From positions 62,001-126,000 of the forward strand of contig NZ_JAXMOR010000004.1 of the NCBI RefSeq assembly GCF_034669705.1: DNA of 64,000 nt. Reading direction: 5' to 3'. The translations under genes and the position numbers were made by a program. The DNA comes from Marinovum sp034669705. Its GTDB lineage: Bacteria > Pseudomonadota > Alphaproteobacteria > Rhodobacterales > Rhodobacteraceae. The notes beneath the pieces are model-generated. The model saw only the letters and a list, made by a program, of their open reading frames with translations. It was not told where the DNA came from and did not search any database. Every line of letters begins with the position of its first letter. Positions within the stretch are counted from its first letter, which is position 1. This document shows positions 48,663 to 57,591 of this stretch, one piece after another.

Positions 48663-49103
48663 ATGCATACCGAAATGACAAGAACCCTGCCGAAACGCAG
48701 CCCGCGCGCCCCGAAGATCGTGATCAATGCCGATGATCTGGCGCGTATCGAAGCGCTGGCCGAGGGCGCAATGGACCGCAACCCCGAACTGGCCGATCAC
48801 CTACTGGATGAGATCGGGCGTGCCCGGATCGTCAAACCGGCCAGAATGCCGTCGAATGTCGTGGCCATCGGCAGCACCGTGACCTACCGGGACGAAACCA
48901 CCGGTGGCGAGCGGACCGTAACGCTGACCTATCCGGAGGACGCCGATATCTCTCTGCATCGCATTTCGCTCGTGACGCCAATCGGTGTCGCGTTGCTGGG
49001 ACTGGCCGAAGGCGCCGTTTTCTCGTGGAATACGCGCGCGGATCAACGAAAGATGCTGACGGTGATCCGGGTGGAAGCGCCCAATCCCCGCGAGAGATCG
49101 TGA
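48663..49103 (+). CDS. rnk: Nucleoside diphosphate kinase regulator (Rnk-like)
   Basis: 146 residues from ATG 48663. Short N-terminal helical region PKIVINADDLARIEALAEGAMDRNPELADHLLDEIGRARIV, then the GreA/B C-terminal domain NVVAIGSTVTYRDETTGGERTVTLTYPEDADISLHRISLVTPIGVALLGLAEGAVFSW. Rnk proteins bind RNA polymerase near the secondary channel. Second of two related genes in tandem. Confidence 0.85.
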   Translation: MHTEMTRTLPKRSPRAPKIVINADDLARIEALAEGAMDRNPELADHLLDEIGRARIVKPARMPSNVVAIGSTVTYRDETTGGERTVTLTYPEDADISLHRISLVTPIGVALLGLAEGAVFSWNTRADQRKMLTVIRVEAPNPRERS

Positions 49104-49452
49104 ATGGCGGACACGGCGGGCCGCGTCGCAGCATCATGGGCATCGTATAGCTTGCGGCTTTGGCAATCACGGCCCAATGCTGCCGTGGATAGCGGATCTG
49201 GACGCCGCGATGCAGCTTCACCAAACCTGCCGTTCGTGCGGAATGCGGCAATTTCGCCAGCCGAACGACGGATGCGGTATTGAGTACGCCTGTCAGGGGC
49301 CACAGCGTGCCTTGACTCACGCGCGTTGCTCTGAGAAAAGAATACCAAAAAAACGAAGCGTATACTAAATGCCTCCGAACGTAGATTTCACAACGCGGTC
49401 TCAGGCTTTGGAATCAGTGCGCGGGGTGCGAAACCGAAAGAAGGAATGTGCC
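49104..49452. other. Intergenic region with an operator before the amidohydrolase gene
   Basis: About 350 bp. The left part has long antisense frames without a recognisable domain, possibly an old remnant. The right part carries GCGTATACTA at 49359-49368, a copy of the TCGTATACGA operator found before other units of this island, 84 bp before ATG 49453. Confidence 0.55.
49359..49368. promoter_or_regulatory. FCD-GntR operator copy (amidohydrolase)
   Basis: GCGTATACTA, matching the TNGT-N2-ACNA consensus of FadR-subfamily GntR regulators in all but the first base. One of six copies in this island (see 50791, 55669, 55887, 58764, 62801). Confidence 0.6.
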
Positions 49453-50688
49453 ATGACGACGATGATCTTTCATGGAGGCAAGCTGCTCGACCCGCGAAAG
49501 CCCGACCTGCAAGAGGGGCTGGAGGTCCTGATCGAGGACGGGCTGGTCAAGGAGGTCTCCGACACGCCGCTCAAGAGCGATGCGGCGCAGCGGATCGACC
49601 TAGACGGGCGCACCCTGTGCCCCGGGCTGATCGACGCGCATGTGCACATGTTCATGAACGAGATGAACCTCGGGCTGGCCCGCACTGTGCCGATCACCTA
49701 TGCCTCTGCCAAGGCGGCCTTCGTGCTCAAGGGCATGTTGATGCGCGGCTTCACTACGGTGCGCGACATGGGCGGCGGCGACTACGGGATGCGCGATGCC
49801 TCGGACGCGGGCTATATCGAGACGCCGCGGCTGTTCGTTTCCAACCGCTTCATCACCCAGACCGGTGGCCATGGCGATTTCCGCGAAAGAAGCGTGGTCA
49901 ACGAGGACTACGCCTGCTGCTCGGCCTCGGAGCTGTTCACCATCGTGGCTGACGGTCTGCCCGAGGTGCTGAAAGCGGTGCGCAACGAATTGCGCAAGAG
50001 CGCCGACCAGATCAAGGTCATGCTCAGCGGCGGCGTCGCCTCGCCCAATGATCCGCTCAATAGTCTTCAGTACCGCATGGACGAGCTTCGGGCCATCGTC
50101 GAGGAGGCCGAGCGCTGGGGCGTCTACGTCGCCGGTCACGCCTATTCGGACGACGCGATCAAGCGCGGTCTCGAGGCTGGGATCCGCAGCATCGAACACG
50201 GCAACTTCATCCAGCCGGAGACCGCCAGGGACATGGCGCAGCGCGATGCCTATCTGGTGCCGACGCTGATCACCTACGAGATCACCAAGCGCCTTGGCGC
50301 CGCCTCGGGCAAATCCGCCGACAGCCGCGCCAAGAACGACCTGGTCCATGCCGCGGGCCTCGAATCGCTGGAGATCTGTCGCGCGGCCGGGGTGCCCATC
50401 GGCTATGGGACCGACCTGTCGATGCACACCCAGCAATGGCAATGCGACGGGCTGGCCTTGCAGGCCGAGGTGATGTCGCCGCAGGGCGCGATCGCGGCGG
50501 CAACGATCACCAACGCGCAGGTGCTGCGCCAGGAAGGCAAGCTGGGTGAACTGGTCCCCGGCGCCCATGCCGACCTGCTGGTGGTGGACGGCGATCCCTA
50601 CAAGGACCTGTCGGTCTTTGCCGACGGCGGCCCGAACCTGGCCGCGATCATGAAGGGCGGCGTGTTCTACAAGAACACGCTGGCCTGA
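49453..50688 (+). CDS. Metal-dependent amidohydrolase (imidazolonepropionase/prolidase-like group)
   Basis: 411 residues from ATG 49453 (AAGGA upstream). Metal ligands are visible: HVH in LIDAHVHMF, the lysine in ADQIKVMLSGGVASP, H in YVAGHAYSDDAIKRG, H in IEHGNF, and D in GYGTDLSMHTQQ; the C-terminal LGELVPGAHADLLVVDGDP is typical of the family. Relatives hydrolyse Xaa-Pro dipeptides, N-acyl or cyclic amides. The natural substrate is probably the ligand imported by the TRAP or peptide ABC system nearby. Confidence 0.85.
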   Translation: MTTMIFHGGKLLDPRKPDLQEGLEVLIEDGLVKEVSDTPLKSDAAQRIDLDGRTLCPGLIDAHVHMFMNEMNLGLARTVPITYASAKAAFVLKGMLMRGFTTVRDMGGGDYGMRDASDAGYIETPRLFVSNRFITQTGGHGDFRERSVVNEDYACCSASELFTIVADGLPEVLKAVRNELRKSADQIKVMLSGGVASPNDPLNSLQYRMDELRAIVEEAERWGVYVAGHAYSDDAIKRGLEAGIRSIEHGNFIQPETARDMAQRDAYLVPTLITYEITKRLGAASGKSADSRAKNDLVHAAGLESLEICRAAGVPIGYGTDLSMHTQQWQCDGLALQAEVMSPQGAIAAATITNAQVLRQEGKLGELVPGAHADLLVVDGDPYKDLSVFADGGPNLAAIMKGGVFYKNTLA

Positions 50689-50790
50689 CACGGCCCTGCA
50701 GGATCGAAAACGCTGACCCTTCCAAGCCGTTGCCCCCCACGGGGTAGCGGCTCTAAAGGGCAGCGACGATGTGATCGGGCAACTTGTTAT

Positions 50791-50820
50791 AGGTATACCA
50801 CTTGACAGAAACGTATACGA
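50791..50820 (+). promoter_or_regulatory. Promoter with two FCD-GntR operators (first regulator gene)
   Basis: AGGTATACCA (50791-50800) and ACGTATACGA (50811-50820), centres 20 bp apart, bracket a -35-like TTGACA (50802-50807). The same geometry, reversed, precedes the second regulator at 55669-55702. It fits autorepression. Confidence 0.68.
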
Positions 50821-50858
50821 TCTGCAAATGTGAAGGCGACCAACGGCAAAGGCGCAGC

Positions 50859-51524
50859 GTGTCCCAATCGACGGCAGACCGGATCTACGAGATCCTGCGC
50901 GAACGCATCATCTGTGGTGCGGTCACGCCCGGCATTGCGCTGCGCCAGGACGAGATCGCCAGGGAACTGGGGGTCAGCAAGATCCCGGTGCGCGAGGCGC
51001 TGCTCAAGCTCGAGGCGGACGGCTTCGTCACCTTCCGCAAGAACCGCGGCGCCACCGTGCGTGATCTGTCGTCCGACGAGATTTTGAACCTGATCGAGAT
51101 CCGCGCGGCACTGGAATGCCGGGCCCTGGAGCTTGCGATCCCCAACATGATCGACGCCGATTACGAGACCGCCGCAGAGATACTGGAGACCTATGCCGGA
51201 ACGACGCAGGCGGCCGGGTTGAGCGCGCTCAATCTGAAGTTTCACCAAGCGCTTTATGAGCCCTGTGGAAACCATATTCTGCTGCGGCTGATTTCGGATG
51301 TGCAGCAACGCATCGGGCCTGCCCTCCGGGCGTTCGTCACGCAAACCAGCGGGTTGCACCGTCCGCATGCGGAACATCGCGAAATCCTTGCCGCCTGCCG
51401 GGCGCAGGACATCGGGCGCGCCGTAAGCCTGCTACGCGATCATATCAAGACGACCCGCAAGGAAGTTGCGGCACGCCTGAGGCGAGCGGCGCAGGAGGAC
51501 AGCCCCGCAGCCTTCGGAACCTGA
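50859..51524 (+). CDS. GntR/FCD transcriptional regulator 1
   Basis: 221 residues from GTG 50859, preferred because the upstream in-frame TTG at 50802 is the TTGACA promoter box. Winged helix RIYEILRERIICGAVTPGIALRQDEIARELGVSKIPVREALLKLEADGFV; FCD domain with LNLKFHQALYEPCG and HRPHAEHREILAAC metal-site histidines. Strongly similar along its length to the regulator at 54976-55632. Likely represses the adjacent TRAP genes and itself through the GTATAC sites. Confidence 0.88.
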   Translation: MSQSTADRIYEILRERIICGAVTPGIALRQDEIARELGVSKIPVREALLKLEADGFVTFRKNRGATVRDLSSDEILNLIEIRAALECRALELAIPNMIDADYETAAEILETYAGTTQAAGLSALNLKFHQALYEPCGNHILLRLISDVQQRIGPALRAFVTQTSGLHRPHAEHREILAACRAQDIGRAVSLLRDHIKTTRKEVAARLRRAAQEDSPAAFGT

Positions 51525-51557
51525 CGCCATTCAGTCAACACAAGGGAGACGACCAAC

Positions 51558-52556
51558 ATGAAACTCACGACAAGACCGATCACCACATATCTGTCGGCGG
51601 CCATTCTGGGGGCCGCGCTGCTCTCGCAGCCGGCGCTGGCCGAAAGCTGGGACATGAGCAATGAATTTCCGGTGACCTCGCTGCATGGCCAGGTCGCGGA
51701 TTTCTTTGCCAATGCGGTGGAGGAAAACACCGGTGGCGAGATCGAGATCACCGCCCACCACGGCGGCGCGCTGGGCTACAAGACGATCGACCATTTCGAC
51801 GCGGTCGGCGACGGCGCGATCCAGCTGGCCTCCTCGCCGTTCTCGGCCTGGCTCGGCATCGACCCGATCTTCCAGCTCTCGGCGCTGCCCTTCGTCGCCC
51901 CGACCACGGAAGATGCCCGCAGGCTCTATGACCTGGCGAAGCCGGAATATGCCAAGGTCCTCGAGGCCAACGACCAGATCCTGCTGTTCGCCACGCCCTG
52001 GCCGCCCTCGGGCTTCTGGGGCAACAGGACCTTCGACAGCGCCGAGAGCCTAAATGGCGTCAAGATCCGCACCTTCGATGTCACCGCGACTGAGTTGCTG
52101 AAAGGCATCGGCGCCTTCCCGATCAAGCTGGCCTGGTCGGACGTTCCCGCGCAGCTGTCGACCAACGCCATCGACGCGGTCCTGACCTCGGCCAATGGCG
52201 GTGTCGGCGTCCAGCTTTGGGAGCTTCAGTCGCATTTCACCCAGGTCAACTATTCCTCGGGGCTTCAGGCGATCCACATGAGCCGCGACACCTGGGACGG
52301 GTTGAGCGAGGAACAGCGGACCCAGGTCGAAGACGCGGCGCGCGCCGCCGAAGCTCACGGCTGGAAGCTGGCGGCAGAAAGCATCGCCAAGGATTTCGCG
52401 ACGATGCGCGAGCATGACATGGTGGTGACCGAATCCGTGCCCGCCGAGTTCACCGCCTTCCTGAGCGACGCGGCAAGCCCGATCGTCAACCAGTGGGTCG
52501 AGAAGATCGGCGCCCGGGGCGAGGCGATCATGTCCGCCTATCGTGCCGGCAACTGA
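51558..52556 (+). CDS. dctP: TRAP transporter substrate-binding protein (DctP)
   Basis: 332 residues with a signal peptide ending at QPALA. DctP fold: WDMSNEFPVTSLHGQVADFFANAVEENTGGEIEITAHHGGALGYKTIDHFDAVGDGAIQLASSPF, GVKIRTFDVTATELLKGIGAFPIKLAWSDVPAQLSTNAIDAVLTSANGG. The anion-binding arginine corresponds to R in VKIRTFD. First of a complete P-Q-M set. The ligand is unknown; not of the SiaP type. Confidence 0.9.
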   Translation: MKLTTRPITTYLSAAILGAALLSQPALAESWDMSNEFPVTSLHGQVADFFANAVEENTGGEIEITAHHGGALGYKTIDHFDAVGDGAIQLASSPFSAWLGIDPIFQLSALPFVAPTTEDARRLYDLAKPEYAKVLEANDQILLFATPWPPSGFWGNRTFDSAESLNGVKIRTFDVTATELLKGIGAFPIKLAWSDVPAQLSTNAIDAVLTSANGGVGVQLWELQSHFTQVNYSSGLQAIHMSRDTWDGLSEEQRTQVEDAARAAEAHGWKLAAESIAKDFATMREHDMVVTESVPAEFTAFLSDAASPIVNQWVEKIGARGEAIMSAYRAGN

Positions 52557-52620
52557 GACGAAAAAGGCAGAAGCGGCACAAACCGCTTCTGCCAGTCCCA
52601 AGACTTGAGGAGACCTTGAA

Positions 52621-53145
52621 ATGGCTTTGCTTTACCTTATCGTTTACCGCACATCGCAAGCTACAGCCGTAATCGCCGCTCTTGCCCTGGTCTTGATGGT
52701 GGGGTTCATCGCGGTCGAGATCGTCATGCGGTTCTTCTTTTCGACCTCGACCTTCGTGCAGGACGAATTTCTCGGCTACGGGTTGTCGATCTGCATCGTC
52801 TGGTCGCTTGGCTATACCCTGGAGAATGGCAGCATGATCCAGGTCAACCTGCTCAGCTCGCGCCTCTCCGATACGACGCAACGCTGGCTCACCGCCATCG
52901 GCTCGGCGGCCACGGCTTTCGTCATTCTTGGGTTGACCTACATGTTCTGGCTGCGCGCCGCCAAGGCGTGGGATCGGGGCAGCGTTTCGGCGACTTCGGC
53001 AGAAATGCCGGTCTGGATACCCGAAACCATCATTGCCGTCGGCCTGTTGCTCTTTGCTCTGCAACTGATGGCCCATGCCGCGCGGCATATCACCGATCAT
53101 CCCTCTCCGGCGCCTGCCGCCGTTCTCGATCACCACGATCAATAA
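52621..53145 (+). CDS. dctQ: TRAP transporter small permease (DctQ)
   Basis: 174 residues with four membrane helices; the segment FVQDEFLGYGLSICIVWSLGYTLENGSMIQVNLLSSRLSDTTQRW is typical of DctQ. It starts 64 bp after dctP with AGGAG upstream. It joins the large permease to make the Na+-coupled carrier. Confidence 0.87.
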   Translation: MALLYLIVYRTSQATAVIAALALVLMVGFIAVEIVMRFFFSTSTFVQDEFLGYGLSICIVWSLGYTLENGSMIQVNLLSSRLSDTTQRWLTAIGSAATAFVILGLTYMFWLRAAKAWDRGSVSATSAEMPVWIPETIIAVGLLLFALQLMAHAARHITDHPSPAPAAVLDHHDQ

Positions 53146-53156
53146 GGCGTTTCGAT

Positions 53157-54470
53157 ATGGAAGCTCTCTTCTCGGCATTCGCGGTCTTCGGCATTCTGCT
53201 GGTCTTTCTTTCGGCCGGGCTCTGGGTGTTTGCCAGCATCGCCCTCGTTTCAGTGGTCTCGCTCTATTTCCTTGGCGGCATGGATCTCGCGCGGATCGGA
53301 TCGATCACCGGATCCATCGTCAATCGCTATGCTTCGGCCTGGGAATTGTCGGCGATCCCGATGTTCATCTGGATGGGCGAGATCGTGTTCCGCACCGATA
53401 TCTCGATGCGACTGTTTCGAGGTCTGTCGCCCTTTGTCAGCATGATCCCCGGCAAGCTGCTGCACACCAACGTCATGGGCTGCACGATGTTTGCCGCCGT
53501 GTCGGGCTCGTCGACCGCGACAACGGCGACCGTGGGCAAGATCACCACCCGTGAATTGTTCAACCGCGGCTATGACAAGTCGCTGGCCATCGGCTCGCTG
53601 GCCGGCGCCGGGAGCCTGGGTCTGATGATCCCGCCGTCGCTGGTGATGATCGTCTACGGCATCTTGGCCGAGGAATCCGTTGCCCGGCTGTTCGCGGCAG
53701 GGGTCTTTCCGGGCTTGATGATCAGCGGGCTCTTTACTGGCTACGTGGTGATCCGGTCGCTCCTCAACCCCTCGCTCGTGCCCATCGACGAACAGCGGTT
53801 CAAGCTTGCCGATTTCTGGAGCGCGCTTGGCGATCTGTTTCCCTTGCTGCTCTTGATGGTGGTGGTGCTCGGGTCGATCTATTCGGGCATTGCGACCCCT
53901 TCGGAGGCGGCCGCGGTCGGGGTCTGCATGAGCCTGGTGATCGTCGTGTTGACGCGGCAGTTTTCCCTGCGGCTCATGATCGAGTCGCTGATGGGCGCGC
54001 TGCGCACCTCAACGATGATCTGCATCCTGCTGATCGCCGCGGCGGTCCTGTCGACGACCATGGGCTTTCTGCATATTCCGGCGGATGTGGCCACAGGGAT
54101 CGCGTCGCTGAACCTGTCGCCCTGGGGTCTGCTGGCCATTCTGTCGCTGTTCTACCTCGGGCTCGGGTTTCTGCTCGACGGCAACTCCATCGTAGTGATG
54201 AGCCTGCCCATCGCGCTGCCGCTGATCACCCAGGCGGGGTTCGATCCGATCTGGTTCGGGGTCTACCTCGTGCTGATGATCGAGATGGCCGCGGTGACGC
54301 CGCCGATCGGCTTCAACCTCTTCGTGCTGCAGGGCGCGACGGGCTATCCCATCGGGCGCGTGGCCCGGTCGGCCTTCCCGTTCTTTGCGCTGATGGTGGT
54401 CGGGGTGTTCCTGCTGGCGCTCTTCCCGCAGATCGTGCTGTGGTTCCCCGACCTGATCTACGGGAAATGA
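53157..54470 (+). CDS. dctM: TRAP transporter large permease (DctM)
   Basis: 437 residues from ATG 53157, with about 12 helices. Conserved blocks are SAIPMFIWMGEIVFRTDIS, NVMGCTMFAAVSGSSTATTATVGK, SLAGAGSLGLMIPPSLVMIVYG, GIATPSEAAAVG and EMAAVTPPIGFNLFVLQG, diagnostic of DctM. The ATG of the GAF gene overlaps its stop. Confidence 0.92.
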   Translation: MEALFSAFAVFGILLVFLSAGLWVFASIALVSVVSLYFLGGMDLARIGSITGSIVNRYASAWELSAIPMFIWMGEIVFRTDISMRLFRGLSPFVSMIPGKLLHTNVMGCTMFAAVSGSSTATTATVGKITTRELFNRGYDKSLAIGSLAGAGSLGLMIPPSLVMIVYGILAEESVARLFAAGVFPGLMISGLFTGYVVIRSLLNPSLVPIDEQRFKLADFWSALGDLFPLLLLMVVVLGSIYSGIATPSEAAAVGVCMSLVIVVLTRQFSLRLMIESLMGALRTSTMICILLIAAAVLSTTMGFLHIPADVATGIASLNLSPWGLLAILSLFYLGLGFLLDGNSIVVMSLPIALPLITQAGFDPIWFGVYLVLMIEMAAVTPPIGFNLFVLQGATGYPIGRVARSAFPFFALMVVGVFLLALFPQIVLWFPDLIYGK

Positions 54471-54967
54471 CCTTGACGCTGCGCGATCTTCCGGCCTCGG
54501 CCTATTTCCCCCTAACAGAGGTCTGCGCCACGGCGCGGACCTCAGAGCCGATATTCGCCGCGGTGGTGGCCTTCTGCGAGGCGCACTTCGGCTTCAAGCT
54601 ACTGACCATCCTGCGGCATCTGCCCGAAACGCGCGAGATCGAGCGGGTCTATACCAGCAACCTCGAAGCCTATCCCATCGGCGGGCGCAAGCCGATGGGC
54701 GGCACGCCCTGGGGGGATGTGGTGCTCAAGGCCGGCCGACCCTGGCTGGGCAATGGCGCCGAGGACATGCGCTGGGCCTATCCCGATGCGGAAAAGTCGC
54801 TGGCCATGGGCCGCCAGTCGAGCTTCTGCGCGCCGGTGCGCTTTGCCGGCGAGACGCTGGGCGTGCTGAACCTGAGTGCGGCGCGCGATAGCTATGATTT
54901 CGCCGATGCGCGCCATCTTCAGACGGTCAGCGCCTTCCTGGTGCAGGCGTTCCTGACGGACGCCTGA
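54467..54967 (+). CDS. GAF-domain protein
   Basis: 166 residues from ATG 54467, overlapping the dctM stop (ATGA), so translationally coupled. GAF-like core: EPIFAAVVAFCEAHFGFKLLTILRHLPETREIERVYTSN, then SSFCAPVRFAGETLGVLNLSAARDSYDFADARHLQTVSAFLVQAF. It could bind a small ligand and inform regulation of the transport system; a catalytic role is less likely. No partner output domain. Confidence 0.75.
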   Translation: MTLTLRDLPASAYFPLTEVCATARTSEPIFAAVVAFCEAHFGFKLLTILRHLPETREIERVYTSNLEAYPIGGRKPMGGTPWGDVVLKAGRPWLGNGAEDMRWAYPDAEKSLAMGRQSSFCAPVRFAGETLGVLNLSAARDSYDFADARHLQTVSAFLVQAFLTDA

Positions 54968-54975
54968 CCCGCGCC

Positions 54976-55632
54976 TCAGCCTTCCTGCTGGCGGCGCAAC
55001 CGCGCGGCGGTTTCCTTCTTCGAGGTCTCGATATGGCGGCGCAGCAGGTCGACGGCGCGCGGCACATCCGCCGCCTCGCAGGCGTCGAGGATGGCGCGAT
55101 GTTCGATGGCCGGGCGATTGGAGCCGCTGGTATCGGTGACTAGAAGCCGCAGGTAGGGGCCGATGCGCTGTTGCAGATCGGTGATCATCGCCATCAGTTG
55201 CGGATTGGCGCAGGGCTCATAGAGGATGTGGTGAAAGCGTCGGTTCATCGCGCTGGAATGTTCCACGCCGTCGATGTCGTTGTAATGGTCGAGAACCTCG
55301 CGGGCAGCGTCGAAATCGGACTGGATCAGGTTGGGGATCGCAAGTTCCAGCGCCTTGCATTCCAGTGCGACGCGAATGTCCATCATGTGCAGAAGCTCGG
55401 CGGCGCTGAGTTCACGCACGATGGCGCCGCGGTTCTTGCGAAACAGCACGAAACCATCGGCCTCGAGCTTGAGCAGCGCCTCGCGCACGGGGATCTTGCT
55501 GACCCCGTGCTGCTGCGCGATCTCGTCCTGGCGCAGGGGCGCACCGGCGGCGATCTCGCCCGACATGATCGCCTGGCGCAGGCTTTCGTAGATCGGCTGT
55601 GACGTGGTCTTCATCTTGGTCGACGTGTTCAT
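54976..55632 (-). CDS. GntR/FCD transcriptional regulator 2
   Basis: 218 residues, transcribed left, 8 bp from the convergent GAF gene. Winged helix IYESLRQAIMSGEIAAGAPLRQDEIAQQHGVSKIPVREALLKLEADGFVLFRKNRGA is nearly identical to regulator 1 over the recognition helix (GVSKIPVREALLKLEADGFV), implying the same operator. The FCD ligand domain differs more (MNRRFHHILYEPCANPQ, NRPAIEHRAILDACEA). It probably controls the divergent peptide-type ABC genes. Confidence 0.88.
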   Translation of the reverse strand: MNTSTKMKTTSQPIYESLRQAIMSGEIAAGAPLRQDEIAQQHGVSKIPVREALLKLEADGFVLFRKNRGAIVRELSAAELLHMMDIRVALECKALELAIPNLIQSDFDAAREVLDHYNDIDGVEHSSAMNRRFHHILYEPCANPQLMAMITDLQQRIGPYLRLLVTDTSGSNRPAIEHRAILDACEAADVPRAVDLLRRHIETSKKETAARLRRQQEG

Positions 55633-55668
55633 CTCGCACCACTCATGATCGCTTCCGGATCACTATAA

Positions 55669-55702
55669 CGTCGAGTATACGAAACTTGCAACGGATATAC
55701 CA
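55669..55702 (-). promoter_or_regulatory. Promoter with two FCD-GntR operators (second regulator gene)
   Basis: On the minus strand: TGGTATATCC, then TTGCAA as -35, then TCGTATACTC inside the spacer, then TTATAG about 17 bp after the -35. Operator centres are 20 bp apart, mirroring the arrangement before regulator 1. Confidence 0.62.
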
Positions 55703-55886
55703 AACGCCGAATTTTTCCGGCGGGCCGTTGCCGGCGGCCCTCCTTGGACCGAATTGACGCGGCGTTAGAGGGACTTACCCCATCCCTTTCAGCCTTGACG
55801 CCGATGGTGCGCCGACCGGGCGGCAGGCTTGCGGAACCTCCGCATTTATGATACGAACCCAATCAATAAAATACGTAAACGCAGGA

Positions 55887-55896
55887 AGGTATACGA
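55887..55896 (+). promoter_or_regulatory. FCD-GntR operator copy at the ABC binding-protein start
   Basis: AGGTATACGA immediately before ATG 55898, overlapping the ribosome-binding site (GGAAGG). Two weaker relatives (TGATACGAA near 55847 and AATACGTAAA near 55870) lie upstream. Binding here would block elongation or initiation of the gene. Confidence 0.55.
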
Positions 55897-55897
55897 A

Positions 55898-57499
55898 ATG
55901 CTTGGAAGACTTTCACCGACCCTCGGACGGCGCTCTGCCGGGGTGCTCGTGGCGGCAACCCTCGCGGCCGGCGCCCCGAGCCTTGTTTTGGCGCAGGACG
56001 CGCATCTCGACGTGGCACTTGGCGGCGCGATCCTGTCGATGGATCCGCATTACTCCATCGTGGTCTCCAACCAGATGGTCTCGGACAACTTCTTTGATGG
56101 TCTGACCGACCGCGACGACAGTTTCCGCGCCGTTCCTGCCCTTGCGGTCTCGTGGGAGGCAACGGGCCCGGTCGAATGGATCTTCAACCTGCGCCCCGAT
56201 GTGACCTACAGTGACGGCACGCCGTTGGTGGCCAAGGATGTCGTCGATTCCATCGACCGGGCGACCAACCTGCCCAACAGTCCCTCGTCCTTCAAGACCT
56301 ACACCAATTCGATCGAGACGGTCGAAGCTCTCGATGATCAGACCGTCAAGATCACCACCGTGCGGCCCAACCCATTGCTGCCGGTCGAACTGGCCAACGT
56401 GATGATCGTGCCGAACAAGCTCTACTCGGCGGAAACTGGTACGTTCAACTCGGGCGAGGCGATGATCGGCACCGGTCCCTATATGCTTGACAGCTATACC
56501 CCCGGCGGCGACGTCACCATGACGCGCAACCCGAATTACTGGGGCGAAGCGCCCGAATGGGACACTGTCACCATGAGCGTCATCAGCAATGACGCCAGCC
56601 GCACAGCCGGGCTTTTGTCGGGCGATTACGACCTGATCGATCAGGTGGCGGTGTCGGACGTCGAGCGGCTGGAAAGCACCGACGGTCTCAAGGTCAAGAT
56701 GATCCCGAGCAACCGGGTGATCTTTCTGATGCTGGACCATTACAGCGACACCAACCCCTATATCTCTGGCCCCGATGGCGCGCCGCTAGACGTCAACCCG
56801 CTGAAGGACCTGCGCGTGCGCCAGGCGCTGTCGATGTCGATCAACCGTGCGGGCATCACCGACCGCATCCTGCGCGGCCAGGGCACCCCGGCGGCGCAGT
56901 TCCTGCCGGCCAGCTATCCCGGCACCTCGGACTCTCTGGATGCGACTCCCTATGACCCCGAGGCCGCCAAGGCGCTGCTGGCCGAGGCCGGTTATCCCGA
57001 CGGCTTTCAGATGACGATCATCGGGTCGAACGACCGCTACACCAACGATTCCGAAGTGCTTCAGGCCATCGCGCAGATGTTCTCGCGTATCGGGGTGAAG
57101 ACCCAGGCGGATCCCTCGCCCTGGGCCACCTTCCGGCCCAAGGTCACCAATTCGGATTTCGCCATGTCGCTGTTCGGCTGGGCCTCCAACACCGGTGAGG
57201 CGGGCATGAGCATGCGCGCCCTGATCGGCACGCCAGATGCCGAGCTTGGCCGCGGCGGGCCCAATGGTGGGCGCTATTCCAACGGCCAGGTAGACGCGCT
57301 GGTCGAGATGGCCATCGTCACCATCGACAACGAGACCCGCTCGGCGGCGCTGGCTCAGGTGACCAAGCTGGCGATGAACGACGTGGCGATCATCCCGCTC
57401 TATTTCACCGCCATCACCTGGGCGATGCGCGATGACCTCGACTACCTCGGCAAGGCGGATCAATTTACAACCGCCCAATCCGTCGTCAGGGTGGACTGA
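55898..57499 (+). CDS. Peptide/opine-type ABC transporter substrate-binding protein (SBP family 5)
   Basis: 533 residues from ATG 55898 (the in-frame ATG at 55829 is upstream of the operator). Signal peptide ends near LVLAQ. SBP_bac_5 features: LDVALGGAILSMDPHYSIVVSNQMVSDNFFDGL, TYSDGTPLVAKDVVDSIDRA, VTMTRNPNYWGEAPEWDTV, LRVRQALSMSINRAGI and AAKALLAEAGYPDGF. It delivers a peptide-like or other nitrogenous solute to the DppBCDF-type system at 58814-62754. Confidence 0.9.
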   Translation: MLGRLSPTLGRRSAGVLVAATLAAGAPSLVLAQDAHLDVALGGAILSMDPHYSIVVSNQMVSDNFFDGLTDRDDSFRAVPALAVSWEATGPVEWIFNLRPDVTYSDGTPLVAKDVVDSIDRATNLPNSPSSFKTYTNSIETVEALDDQTVKITTVRPNPLLPVELANVMIVPNKLYSAETGTFNSGEAMIGTGPYMLDSYTPGGDVTMTRNPNYWGEAPEWDTVTMSVISNDASRTAGLLSGDYDLIDQVAVSDVERLESTDGLKVKMIPSNRVIFLMLDHYSDTNPYISGPDGAPLDVNPLKDLRVRQALSMSINRAGITDRILRGQGTPAAQFLPASYPGTSDSLDATPYDPEAAKALLAEAGYPDGFQMTIIGSNDRYTNDSEVLQAIAQMFSRIGVKTQADPSPWATFRPKVTNSDFAMSLFGWASNTGEAGMSMRALIGTPDAELGRGGPNGGRYSNGQVDALVEMAIVTIDNETRSAALAQVTKLAMNDVAIIPLYFTAITWAMRDDLDYLGKADQFTTAQSVVRVD

Positions 57500-57506
57500 A
57501 CCGGAC

Positions 57507-57538
57507 CGGCGCGGCGGCCTGACACGGCTTCCGCGCCG
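57507..57538 (+). other. Hairpin after the binding-protein gene
   Basis: CGGCGCGG (57507-57514) and CCGCGCCG (57531-57538) enclose a 16-nt loop, 8 bp after the stop; no T-run. Probably an mRNA-stabilising or attenuating hairpin. Confidence 0.5.
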
Positions 57539-57591
57539 CCCAGTTGCAAAGGATCCGCCCGCGGGGCGGAGAGCCAAGGAGGGCCTGCCAG

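Noticed and set aside
49043..49348. Minus-strand frames in the gap before the amidohydrolase
   Set aside because: I considered a transposase or regulator remnant, but no recognisable motif could be named.
50802..50858. Upstream TTG start for GntR regulator 1
   Set aside because: The TTG is part of a TTGACA promoter box flanked by two operators; GTG 50859 is a better start.
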